A stretch of 64,000 nucleotides of DNA from Trichoderma breve (taxonomy: Eukaryota; Ascomycota; Sordariomycetes; Hypocreales; Hypocreaceae): contig NC_079234.1 of the NCBI RefSeq assembly GCF_028502605.1, positions 1,240,001 to 1,304,000 on the forward strand, written 5' to 3'. Positions within the stretch are counted from its first letter, which is position 1. Each line of letters opens with the position of its first letter. This document shows positions 36,298 through 48,146 of the stretch, one piece after another. The translations under genes and the position numbers were made by a program. The notes beneath the pieces were generated by a model. It searched no databases, was not told the origin of the DNA, and saw only the letters and a program-made list of their open reading frames with translations.

Positions 36298-39200
36298 ATG
36301 GCGGGCGACTTTACTCTCAAGAAGAAGCTGTTAAAGCAACTCAGACGTAGAGGAGGGGATTCAGCGAAGCTGAAGACGCAAGATGGCTCACCTACAAATG
36401 TCCCGGTCTCAGCAAATTCTTCACAAGGTATACTCAATATCTGACCTTGATTGTTCCCGCTGACAAACCTCAGAGCACTCATCCAACTCTCATAGCAACG
36501 CAGATCCACAGACCATAACCATCTATCCCACCCCACAGTCGACCACAGATGTCTCAACGTCGTTTCCCACCGCAACGCCTGCTGCTCTCTCAGACATAGT
36601 ATTACATACCTCCCCAAAGAATTCGGTAGAGGAGCTCTGGCTGATATACCCCAGAGAGCAAAAGGCGACCAACAGTCAAACAATGCAGAAGCAGCTACGG
36701 ACCAAGATAAGATCACTCGAGTTCGTTCCAAACTTTTACAACCGACAAGGCAGGCTCTTCTTGATCTTGAGAGGACTTATTTACGACGTTTCCGAGTGTC
36801 TGATCCTCAGCAAGATAAAGTCCAAATTGAGGCAATCAAAGGTGGTCTACTCGAAAAGTCATACAGCTGGATCCTCGATCACCCCAACTTTCGACAATGG
36901 CGCACCAAGCAGAATCGGATGCTCTGGATTAAGGGTGGGCCTGGCACGGGCAAGACCATGCTTCTTTGCGGTATCATCAACGAAATAGAACCATCGACGA
37001 GATTGAGCGACCAAAACGCCGACACACTACTCTCCTACTTCTTCTGCCAGGCAACCGACGTTCGTTTTAACAACGGTACTGCCATGCTACGCAACCTGAT
37101 CTACCTACTCATTGTTCAACAACCATCGCTCGCACGGCGCATACGCGAGAGGTATGGTCCTATCGACAGAGCGCCCTTTGAAGATTCAATTTCCTGGGAC
37201 GATTTATCAGTCATCTTCATAAACATTTTGCGAGACCTGAGGGGAACGACCACCTACCTGATCATCGACGCACTTAATGAATGCACTGATTTGGAACGCC
37301 TCATTGGCTTTATCGTGGGATGTATCCCTGAATGCCCGCATGTCAAATGGCTCGTATCCAGCCGGGAAACACACATCATCGACCGATTCCTAAGGTCTGA
37401 TGACTTTGAAATGGGGCTGAGTATCGAGTTAAACAATTCTGCGTCTGTATTTGACGCTGTTGGCACATATATTGACGAAAAGGTGTCCGAACTCAAGTCC
37501 TTGCAAGACAACGAGGCTCTCCAGGAACAAATTCGGCATACTCTCCGCCAGAAGACCGACGGTACTTTTCTCTGGGTATCCCTAGTCATCCAGCAACTGC
37601 AAGCAGTGGGATCCGGGGATGTTGAGGCCGTGATTAGTGCCGTACCAACAGACCTACAGGGCATTTATGCTCAAATGCTAGAGCAAATCCACAAACAGCA
37701 CGAAAGAAAGTACTGTCTGCTCGTGCTTACGACAGCTACTCTTGCATATCGTCCCCTGCATCTGCTGGAGCTAGCTGTTGTATCTGGACTGCCGCCAATC
37801 AATACTGAAAGAGTTGAGGAATTTGTCAAGATGTGCGGCTCATTCCTTACTTTACGAGACGATCATGTCTACATGATCCACGTATCGGCTAAGAACTATC
37901 TATACCAAAATTACAGCTCGCTTCAGCTAGCTGGGGTTGCACAAAGACATGTTGACATTGCTAGGTACTCCTTCTCTGCGATAGCAATGCTGGAGAAAAA
38001 TATCTACAGCATTGACTTCGGCTTCAGACCAGAGAACCTAGATACACAACCGGTTCATCCAGATCCGTTGACTGCAGTACGATACTCTTGCATATTCTGG
38101 GCTGACCATCTCTATCAAAATAATAATGATAAAGAGTGCAAAGAGGCGTTGACAGACGACGGAGTGGTGCTCCCGTTTCTAAAAGCACACTTCCTTCGCT
38201 GGCTTGAGTGTCTGTCATTATCGAGGAGCTTGTCAGCCGGAGTAAAGTCGATTAGAGAGCTTCAGCAGGTAGTACGTTAGTGAGCCTTCTTCATGGTATC
38301 TAGCGACTAATCGCCTCCAGGTATCGCATCAAATGAATAGTCATGAGCTCACTGCCTTCCTGGGAGATGCTGAGAAATTCATCCTTAGCTATGGATCAAT
38401 CATAGAACGCGCTCCTTTACAGACATATGGCACTGCACTCATGTTCTGTCCGAAAACAAGTATTATCCAGAAAGAGCAATGGGGGGAAAGGTTATCATTC
38501 ATCAAAACAGTTGCAGGTGTCAGAGACCACTGGGGCGCGCTCCGGCAGACTCTCGAGGGGCACAGCGGTTATGTTAATGCCGTTGCCTTGTCACCGGATG
38601 GTAAGACTATAACCTCGGCTTCAAACGACCGCACGATACGGCTCTGGGATGCAACTATTGGCACGTTCAGGCAGAAGCTTGAAGGACATGGCGAGTGGGT
38701 AAGAGCTATTGCCTTCTCGCCAGACGGCAAGATGTTGGCATCAGCCTCAAATGACCACATGGTACGGCTCTGGGATGTAACTACAGGCTCATTCCAGAAG
38801 CTTGAGGGTCATAGCGCGTGGGTTAGAGCTGTTGTCTTCTCACCGGACGGTAGCACGATAGCCTCGGCCTCAAATGACCGTACAATACGGCTTTGGAACG
38901 CAGCTACAGGCATGTTCCGGCAGAAGCTCGAGGGTCACAGCGGGTGGGCTTATGCGGTTGCTTTCTCGCCAGACAGTATAACACTGGCCTCAGCCTCGTT
39001 TGACCACACGGTCAGGGTCTGGGATACAAGTAGAGGCGTACTTCAACAGACACTCAAAGGACATAGGGGTCCAACTAGGGCAGTCGGATTTTCACCAGAT
39101 GGTAAGACGTTGGCCTCAGCCTCGGATGACCGTACAATACGGCTCTGGGATATAGATACGGGTGTGCTTCAGCAAACGTGTGAGGGACATAGAGATTGGG

Positions 39201-40369
39201 TCAGAGGTGTTGCTTTTTCACCAGATGGTCAGACACTAGCCTCCGCCTCGAACGACGGCACGGTGCAGCTTTGGAATACCGCCACAGGCACGCCCCGGCA
39301 AATGCTAGAGGGGCATAGCGATTATGTCAATGCAGTTGCTTTCTCGCCTGATGGTCAGATGCTGGTCTCTGCCTCAGATGATTACACGGTACGGCTCTGG
39401 GATACAGCTATAGGCTCACAGCAAACGCCAAAGGGACATAACGATAATATCCACCTTGTTACCTTTTCGTTAGATGGAAGAATGCTAGCTTCGGTCTCAG
39501 ACGACGGTACAGTACAGCTCTGGGATACAGCTGCAGGTACACTTCAGCAAAAACTAAAACACAGCAGTTATGTTACCGTCATTGCTTTCTCACCTAACAA
39601 CAAATTATTAGCTATAGCCTCAGATGACTGTATAGTATGGCTTTGGGACATAATTACGGGTACATTTAAACAAGCGCTCAAAGGACATAGCAGCTGTATT
39701 AACGCTATAGCTTTTTCACAAGATGGGAAAACGCTAGCCTCAGCCTCACACGATTGCACAGTACGGCTCTGGGATACAGCTACAAATACACTTCAACAGA
39801 CACTTAAGGGACACACTGAGGCTGTCGGGGCTATTGCTTTCTCACCCAATCGCAAAACGTTAGCCTCGGCCTCAGTTGACCGTACGGTGCGGCTCTGGGA
39901 TATGACCACAGGCACGCTTCAGCAGACTCTTCAGGTACAGAGCATTTCAGCTTGGGTCACGGCCATTGCTTTCTCACCCAACGGGAAGATGCTAGCCTTG
40001 TCCTCAACAGACCACACAGTGCAGCTCTTAGATGCCGTTACAGGAGCGCTCCAGCAGACGCTCGAGACTAATCAACTCCTCACGAAACTGGCATTCTCGA
40101 ACGATGGTCGGTATCTGAACACGGACTATGGAATACTCAGATTTGCAGAAACCGCTTTATACGAGAAGTCTCACGGCAAGAATGCTTCTGATTATGCACT
40201 ATTCGTCGAGAAAGAGTGGGTGACTCTTGGCGGGAGGAATATTCTTTGGCTCCCTCACGAGCACAGGCCTGCTTGTGCAGCTACGTATGGTCAAACTGTT
40301 GTCCTAGGTCATCGTCCTGGCGGGTTGACATTCTTGCAATTCAATTTTACAGATCTGGATTGTTATTGA
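36298..40369 (+). CDS. NLR-like STAND protein: NACHT NTPase with 12 WD40 repeats
   Basis: The proposed exons are 36298-36427, 36474-36598, 36655-38268 and 38321-40369 (about 1,305 residues). An alternative second intron, 36626-36675, also keeps frame. The N-terminus is short, basic and then Ser/Thr-rich, with no HET or lipase domain. The NACHT region starts with [17 protein letters not shown], then Walker A GGPGTGKT (about residue 180), Walker [11 protein letters not shown], and the winged-helix-like part ending in [11 protein letters not shown]. After the splice at 38268/38321 a linker leads to 12 WD40 repeats of about 42 residues and a degenerate thirteenth. The layout is that of HET-E/HNWD-type fungal NLRs, where WD repeats sense a ligand and NACHT oligomerises. 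Ligand and effector are unknown here. It converges on a second NLR gene. Confidence 0.85.
38540..40060 (+). repeat. WD40-coding tandem repeats, about 126 bp per unit
   Basis: Twelve units of about 42 codons each carry GH near the start, FSPDG in the middle and a WD/WN end (LWD). Units 1-7 resemble each other most. Units 9 (no GH), 12 (LLD for LWD) and a thirteenth fragment are diverged. Confidence 0.9.
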
Positions 40370-40665
40370 CTCTCTTTTCTCTTTCCTAGCAGAAGGGTCA
40401 GAGAAGAAGCATTCCATTTCTTTACATCACACTAGGTTTACTACTAGAAGTAATCTTTTAAGTGAATTTTCCACGTAACCCTTCAGCACCATTAACGTTT
40501 AAGTTCTGACAATTGGAACAACTTTGCACATGTGGTCAAAGCTTCCAGGTTGACTCAAGTCAGGAAACCAGCCTATACACTAATAATTCGTGTATTTGAC
40601 TATTAGCTGCCGTACATTGAGAGTTAGTTTCTTCACAATTTAGTGCTGGCTTATCCTACAGGAGC

Positions 40666-43600
40666 TCAGGTAGTCTCCGCTCTTCTAGGCTTTCTCTTGA
40701 CAGACTCCTCGTCAACCTTGTCTTCAGGCCTTGTCATTGCCTTAAACTTCTTCAACTGGCCACGAGCAAGTATTCTCATTCCAACTTCGTCGACATATCC
40801 AGATAACGCGTCGAGTATCTCATCCCCAAACCTAAGAAGGCGCTCAAGCCTGGAGAAGTTATCGAGTGCGAATTTCGCCTCGTAGCTTAAAATTTCAGAG
40901 ATACAGCATTCTCTCTCTCGGTTAGTTCCAAAATTTGAGACAATTGCGTTCGCCAAGGCAAGTTGTGTCTCAGCCTCACTGCTGTACGCGCGGCATTTTT
41001 GTTCAAGAACTTGTGCTGCATTTTTCTGGGCGTTGTCTGAAAGCCATTCTTGTATGAACAGAGGGAAGCCTAGAAGGCAGGCGAAAACGATTGGTGAACA
41101 TCGGACAGAGAAGAGGCTTGTTGAAGGCCAGACATCCAAGTCATTCGAACTCTTGCTAGATCCCTCAATGTAAAGAGAGCCTTCTTTCGTTAGGAGACGT
41201 CCGGAACGGTGTCGCTTCATAAGGAATTTAATTTCTGCCATCATATCAGATGACAACAACCATGCGGAACGTGTAGGATATGTCATTATTAATCGGTATG
41301 CTTGAAATAATGATTGCTTTGCGATTTGATGAGTACCCCCAATCTCCACACAATCTGCGGACATCTCTACGAGGTGAAGTTTTGCTGCTCGGAAATGGTT
41401 CGCCCAATATGTTGAGCTGTATTCAAAGAAATCGTCGGAAATGCTCAATCGGCGTCTGAATTCCCTTATACCATCGTCATATACTGTTTGATCATGCTCC
41501 CATGCATCTTCAATGAGCGCTTCAAGTTCCGTTGTTTCTGGGCGTTGCCTGTATATCGATAGGTTGGCTAAGCAGCATTCACTCATTACAAAATGAGCCT
41601 CTTCTTCGGTGTTTATTGACCCTCTCCATTTAACAGCGTTCTTTGGTAAAAGTTCAGTGCTTGACGATTTCGTCTGAAACGAGAAGACTTTCTGGTTTTC
41701 GTTTGTGATCCTGTCCATTGAGGTCTGCATTACCGGCGAAAGGAACTCTTTCGCCGTTTGGTGTATAAAGAATAGTTTGCCATCATATTCGGTAATGAAA
41801 AATCCGCATGTGTTAATGACCCATTCCTTAAAAGCTGTTTCATCTGATAAACCAAGATCTTCCAAAGAGTCTAGCAAGTATTTGCCGCGAATATTGACAG
41901 CTACGTTTGCTGCACTCATACTCAGAGGCTCCTTAGCGACATAGATGAGACGCAAGAGTGTCTCGACATGCCTGCGATTGGTACTGCTGACATTGGATAA
42001 CAGTTTTTCGTAAGCTCCAGGAACATCCTCGGGGAGCTGATCCAAAAGGTCTCTCCACCCATCCAGATTCAGTGGATAATTGTTGTCTAGGAATTTGAAG
42101 ACGAGACGAACCCAAAGATATGTCCGCTGCCCCTTTCCCTTCGTGTGAAGTCGTTCATACAGCAGCTTAGATACCTTTTGGCCTAGCCTTCTGTCTTCAA
42201 TCAGACTCTCAACGCGGTGGCGGAAAACAATGTCAATCTCATTCTGCAACTGATCTTTCTCACTCTTCTCTTCCCCTTCTAGACGCACAAGATTCTCAGC
42301 AATAGATCGGAACGAGCCTATAATTGCTGGATAGCCCCGGCTTGTAATTAAGAATCGTATACGCCTCTTGCTAAACTGATGAGAGGCGAGCAAACGCACC
42401 AGTCTTTCACGGCCGTCGCTATTACACTCATCAAATGCGTCGAAAACGCAAAATACAGTTCTCTCTGAGAGGTTCTCGCAAGCGTCCTCGATAAGCCCCC
42501 ATAAATGGCCACAGTCTTTGAGCAACTCAGGCGACAACTTCTTGATATTTGTCCCTAGAGTATCGAGAACATCTGGGCAGAGATTGAGGAGCTGATGAAG
42601 AATGGCGCTCAGTGCGTTTATCAAATTGTTTTGCACCGGATTATCTTTGAAGAAGAAATATCCAATAACGGCATCTTCTCGCTGAGACGGCAACTCTGTT
42701 TCGACCAAGAATCGGGCTAATACCGACTTACCGCAGCCTGGTTCAGCCGTGACGAGAAGCAATTCGTTTTTGGTGGAATTCAGCCACGAGTTATACTTTG
42801 GGTGTCTACAAAACCACTCACAAGTACCTGGGTGCCTTTGAGGGTTGAATTCCATTTGATCGCGGTACGTGGTGGCTCCAAATCGCGAAATGAGCCCTAC
42901 CAGATCCTCTCTCCTCTCGGCAGCCCTCGTTTTTTCAGCTCTAGTGGCAGCTTCGTTAAATTTCTTGACTTCAGCCAGGATATCCCTGGTGTTTGACGCT
43001 GTTTGCAAGGAATACTCCGCCAATGTGTTTATTCCATAACTCTGGAGATCCTTTTCAATTGCTTCCCCGTACTTTTTGATATCCTCTAGCTTACCTTCCC
43101 AGCCGCTCAGGCTAACAATGTCTCCAAGGACGCGGACGACTGGATGTGTGCTGTAAGCCCGGCAGGCGCATTCCATCTCGAATTTTAGGAGAGATGTGAA
43201 CAGGGTGACGACATTGTCTCTGAGGCTGCTTCGGTGTTGTTGAAGTGCGACGTTGTCTGGCCACTCCCGCTGCAAGACCACTTTGGTCAGTGGGATATAC
43301 CAGTCCATGCGGTTCATTACATATTCTAGCCCCTCAGTCATTTTTTCTTCTTCTTTAATTGGTTTAACAATGATCTGGTTTAATTAGTACGATGATACGA
43401 CCAGCATATGAGAACACTTACCGGGAGCAAGAGGCAGATGCCTGACCAGGCCATGGCGGCTGGTGGATGGGCTTGCAGGGCGTCTCCAACCCCTTTACCA
43501 ACATTTGCAATTAGTGTATCGGCGTACAAGGCGACATTTTTCCAAGTCTTCTCTTGCTTGGCCTTTTCCAAAACCGGACTTAGAGTAGCCTTCATCATAT

Positions 43601-44054
43601 CGACCCTGTCGGCCTCAGCAAGGCCTTCGAATTGGTTGGGAGCATCGGCCTGAACATCATCGACATATCGAGTGCCCGATATGGTTGCAGTAGCACGGTT
43701 AGTGAGTATCTTTTCGTACGCATTGACGAGTTTTCCTTCTTTCTCGTCGTTTCGCAACTTTTCGTACGCCTCAATCCAAGGGTCTCGGTCGGCTTCGGAG
43801 AGTTTCAAAGAGCCAAACTTGCCTGTGACAGATCTCTTCTCTTCGATAACGGATTCATTTGAATGATTGCGACTCTTGTCACTCCCCCCTCTATCTTTTC
43901 CCAAGAAGAGTGATGAGAATCGTCCCTTTCGCAACTGGCCGTTATTGCCGCCACTCACTGCGGTAGCCTGAGATTCACTCGACTTATTGGAGGGCTGAAC
44001 ATGGTTCGCGTTCGAAATGCGGCTCCAGAATGATGGCTTGTCCTGTCGTTCCAT
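40666..44054 (-). CDS. NLR-like STAND protein: NACHT_N and NACHT domains, no recognisable C-terminal repeats
   Basis: Two exons, 43422-44054 and 40666-43374, give 1,113 residues; the intron has a GTAAGT donor and keeps phase. The first 100 residues are Ser/Lys-rich. Residues about 90-330 match the fungal NACHT N-terminal domain (DPWIEAYEKLRNDEKEG, later GLEYVMNRMDWYIPLTK). The NTPase has Walker A AEPGCGKS, Walker B VFCVFDAFDEC and a sensor-like FLITSRG. A helical segment with FFIHQTAKEFL follows, as in NLRs just before their repeats. The last 250 residues show no ankyrin, WD or TPR pattern and end in a basic tail. It may have lost its sensor domain or carry an unrecognised one. It is tail-to-tail with the NACHT-WD40 gene, 296 nt apart. 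Confidence 0.85.
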
Positions 44055-45200
44055 AGCAGCGCTTACATCGGGCGCGCGACAAGGCTAAGCTGTTTCGTTC
44101 TAACTAGACAATGGACCAGACAATGGACCATTACTCACTGGCAGCCTGACAGCAGATCGGCCTTGTTTGATGCCGAACTGGACTTTTTTCTTTCTTTTTC
44201 TTTTCTCTCTTTCTTCTCTTCTCTCTTTTCTCGATTTAGTTGCTTAATTATGTTTCTAAGCTTAAGCTGACGTTTATTGCCTTGGGGAGCGATATGTTCA
44301 ACGTTAGGAACACAAGGCTCAATGTTACAGCCTACAGGACAAGCGGGGAAGCAGACTCTGCCGCTCCCATAGGTAGGGAAAATATCGGAATAACAGTAAG
44401 CGAAAGAGGTTTCACAATCCGCGTGGGGTACAGATGAATTCTTGTTGATGCAGGGATTGCCTACTCCATTCTTCAATCTCCAGCTCCGCTCCTTAAGACT
44501 CTTATACGCAAACAGCATACAACTTCTGCCTCGTGGGACTTATGATTAGCACAATTAGCAGGGTTGTAAATATTAGGGATCAGCCTTCATAAATCTTTGA
44601 GCATTGTATCTAATTGGCCTTTATAGGTCCATGCCTACAGCTATTTAAGCTATAGGCATTGTTAAAGATGCAGTTCCTATGGACTCCTTCAATGAAATTA
44701 CTCCCAGAGCCTAATGAAATCACTTCACCACTCGAATTGAGCTTTCCAAGTGTCGATTTGGGCAAGAATTCTCTAAAAGAGTAAAGCCACAAGCTTCTGC
44801 TATTATACTATTATAAATGCCCATCAAGCATCAAGCATCTAAGCTACGCCCTATAACGCTAAATCAACAGGCGGATCGATTTACCTATTTTGGCATCTTT
44901 CTAGTCTAGTCCACTTCCTAGAAACGACCTTACAAAGCGTCTACTACATAAACTTCACCAATGAATACGCTCAGGTTATGGAGTAGCTTCCCCGATTTGC
45001 TAGTAGAACACGATTCTGGTGTGATGCGATTTACCGCGCGGCATGAGTAAGCAGGCGCAGCTGATTTATAAGGGTGAATAAGAGAGAATGCATTCAAGCA
45101 CTCATATGCCGCCTTGTTTCCCCTCTTGTTGGATAACATAGTAGAGCTTTTACTTTCCTGTGGCAATTGTATCTATTCATTGTGAATCGTTCGCTACAAA
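44055..45200. other. Divergent intergenic region with purine/pyrimidine tract
   Basis: This is the promoter of the second NLR gene (minus), with a pyrimidine-rich tract on the plus strand at about 44166-44232 and an AT-rich remainder. No gene is supported; ORFs at 44135-44518 and 44240-44437 are low-complexity or lack motifs. Confidence 0.45.
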
Positions 45201-46642
45201 ATGGTAAGTATCCTGGCATCGCTCCGCGCGATGCGATATTCGGCTTACATCCAGTACATTGATGGACATGCCACAATAGAGAACGTTGCTAATAATTCCA
45301 CGATTGAAACAGTCTAACGGCAATATTACTAGTAACTGGAAGAGCTTTTCCGACAAATCTGGTAACTTCCAGCGCCCTGCTGCCGTCCTCCGTGAAAAAG
45401 TCTCCAAAGAACCTGGAGCCAAGTTTCCAGCAGAGAAAGGCAGATATCACCTCTATGTCAGCTATGCTTGTCCATGGGTATGCCATCTTTTCACGGTTCC
45501 AATATTTCCATTCCAAAGCTCATGTGTATCACAGGCGCATCGAATTTTGATTGCTCGAAAACTCAAGGGTCTAGAAGAGATCATCCCATTCACATCTGTG
45601 CACTGGTATTTGAAGGACGGCGGTAAGTAGCGACTCTCGACCCTGAGACACCACAAACAGCTGATCGTTCTATAGGATGGCGGTTTGCAACTGCCGAAGA
45701 TACAGACGCCGAAGGAGAAAATGTTACACCAGACCCACTTCACGAAGGCTTTACTCATCTACGACAAGTTTACTACGAGACTGATCCCGATTACCAAGCC
45801 CGATTCAGTGTTCCAGTGTTGTATGACAAGATCCAAAAAGTGATTGTAAACAATGAGAGTAGCGAAATTCTTCGCATGTTTGGCACAGAGGTTCGTTTCC
45901 AATCGCTTTTTCTCGATCGATTGATATAACACGAGCTGATATCTATTCACTGCCAGTTTGACGACATCATCGACGAAAAGTATCGCAACGTCGTTCTATA
46001 CCCCGAAGCACTCCAGAGCCAGATTGACGAGGCCCATTCTTGGCATTACGATAACATCAACAACGGCGTGTATAAATGCGGTATTGCGTCGACGCAAGAA
46101 GCTTATGAGCGTGCCGTTACCGAGCTTTTCGATGCCTTGGATAAATGTGAAAAGCACTTGGCATCTACTGAGGGCCCATACTGGTTTGGCAAGAATCTTA
46201 CAGAGGCCGACGTTAGACTGTAAGTTGCTGATCAATGCTCCGTTCTTGTAATTGAAGAAGCAAATGCTGATATGAAAACTACAGCTACGTTACAATTATT
46301 CGGTTTGATGTAGGTATTATCGTTTTTTTTTTCTCTGACTTATTCTATCCCTTAAAGATCATACTGAACACACTGCTAACGGTTATACAGCCCGTATATG
46401 TCCAGCACTTCAAGTGCAACATTCGAGACATCCGCTCCGGCTACCCGCACATTCACAAATGGTTGCGAAACCTCTACTGGAACGTCGCGGGCTTCAAAGA
46501 AACCACCAACTTCCTGCACATTAAAAACCACTATACCAAGAGCCATACCCCCATCAACCCTCTTTCAATTACTCCCGTTGGACCACTTCCGCACATCTTG
46601 CCTCTGGACGAGGAAGTTGCTGCTGTAAAAGCGAACCTGTAA
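45201..46642 (+). CDS. S-glutathionyl-hydroquinone reductase (omega/Xi-class GST, ECM4-like)
   Basis: Seven coding exons: 45201-45203, 45313-45477, 45535-45622, 45676-45890, 45957-46219, 46285-46309 and 46391-46642, totalling 336 residues in phase. The first coding exon is the ATG alone, followed at once by GTAAGT. The catalytic motif YACPWAHR, with the reactive Cys, spans the second intron. Further family blocks are KDGGWRFA, the C-terminal-domain DDIIDEKYRNVVLYP and EGPYWFGKNLTEADVRLYVTIIRFD. The enzyme reduces glutathionyl-hydroquinones back to hydroquinones using glutathione, aiding quinone detoxification in the cytosol. The length and all motifs are normal. Confidence 0.9.
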
Positions 46643-47317
46643 CTCTGATCGTTATTGGACAATTGCTGGAGTGCTTGCTAGTACACATATAGCTAGTGGG
46701 GGATTTTCAGCCAGCATCTTTGAATTGAACCATTGGCTGTCCTTGTCCCCGTACCACTGCCTTGCACTGCCTAATCTTGTGTTAAGAGATGCGCCAGTTA
46801 GAAGCGAGAACAACCAGGTCAGCTCGTAGATCAGCTCGTCTCTTCACCGAGCTGAATTAGAAATAGGTAGCATCTGCCGGACTGACTAGCGTATGCAGGC
46901 CTAATTCGTATTGCTTTCGACCTGCCATTCGTACGGTGAAAATCCACCGGTCTGACCGAATGCGTTGAAAGCCACAACGGCTTCTCCACTAATTAGGCAC
47001 TCTGACAGGGGTCGTCATCTTCAGCTTCAGCAAATGTAGGAGGAATCGGTCCGCTTTACCTGATGCGTGTAAGAATCATCACAGAAGCAGTTCCTAAACT
47101 AGCAACACGTAACTAAAACAACAAGATGTTACATTGGATGAACGCTCGAATCTCATTGTGGTATTTTTTCGAGAGGCGGAGCAAGTCTTCAACCTCAATG
47201 CCTAAAGAATTTCTATATAAATAGATGGCAACGCATCTCTCTTCAATGGCTATTCTACAAGCGCTCGAGACTTATACAACTTGACAACAATCCTCTTTCA
47301 TTCTCATCATTCTCATC
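46643..47317. other. Intergenic with TATA box of the next gene
   Basis: This is the spacer between two plus-strand genes. TATATAAATA at 47215-47224 lies about 95 nt before the ATG at 47318. Nothing else was seen. Confidence 0.5.
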
Positions 47318-48146
47318 ATGCCTTCTTTAAGCAATCTCAAAGTTCTTCCTGTTGATCTTGATAAAGATTGGGATGGAGTCTTTGGCAGTTTTTGGAAATC
47401 ATGGAGCATTCCAAGACAAGCCCCAATGGTAGTCACATTCCCTCATATTGGCGAAGGCGGCCCAAAAGAAGCTGCAGCTTTTGCAGTGAAGAAGGCTCAG
47501 TACCTTGCTGCTGCACGGACTAGTCCCGGACAGATGTGGTTCAAGCTCGTCGACACAGAAAAGTCACCACCGCTCATTGTAGGAGGTTGCTGCGTGACTC
47601 ATTGGAAGGACGAAGAGAATCCGAGGAATATGCCTGATACTCCTCATTACGGATTTGAGCCGGGATCCCAGCTCCGGTTGATGTCTGAGCAGTTGTATGG
47701 ACAGTTGGATGTGTGGCACCGCCGAGCCATGCAAGGGCGAGAGCATATCTGTAAGCTGCCTTGTTCTTTACATTAATGAGTTCTTACTGACTCTTGGGCT
47801 TTGCAATTATCTAGATGGCCAAGCCATGTGGATCCTGCCTGAATATCGAAGTCTTCACGCTGCACCGCTCCTTACGGGCAAATATGAATCCATACTTGAC
47901 GAATTTGACGTCGAGGGATATACCGAGTGTGTCCAATTGAGCCGGGGAACTCTCGAAAGAGCCGGGTCTATCCTCTTGAACATCATCAATTTCCCAATGA
48001 AAGTTGAGAACCCAAGCGACGAGACCAGGGATTTAATGGAGGATTTCTTATCTGAACCGCTATATATGATGTGGAGGCCAAGGAAGAGTGACAAAGGAAA
48101 GGATATTGCTCCTCCCTCTATTGGACTAAGAGATTCTAAGCTATGA
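47318..48146 (+). CDS. GNAT-like acetyltransferase fold protein, probably degenerate
   Basis: Exons 47318-47750 and 47815-48146 give 254 residues in phase. The N-terminal half matches fungal GNAT proteins: DWDGVFGSFWKSW, PKEAAAFAVKKA, MWFKLVDTE, IVGGCCVTHW. The usual segment after the intron would contain the acetyl-CoA loop (R/Q-x-x-G-x-G/A). Here it reads LPEYRSLHAAPLLTG, with the glycines lost. A later part (LERAGS) still fits the fold, and the C-terminal tail is charged. It may be a non-catalytic member or accept a different ligand. The gene model is otherwise clean, with a TATA-like box upstream. Confidence 0.7.

Noticed and set aside
36081..36731. Long minus-strand open frame of 216 codons
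   Set aside because: It lies opposite the 5' exons of the NACHT-WD40 gene and has no motif of its own; it is best explained as a shadow.
44166..44232. Pyrimidine-rich tract considered as a microsatellite or element end
   Set aside because: The sequence is irregular, not a clean tandem unit, and fits a fungal promoter tract upstream of the NLR gene.
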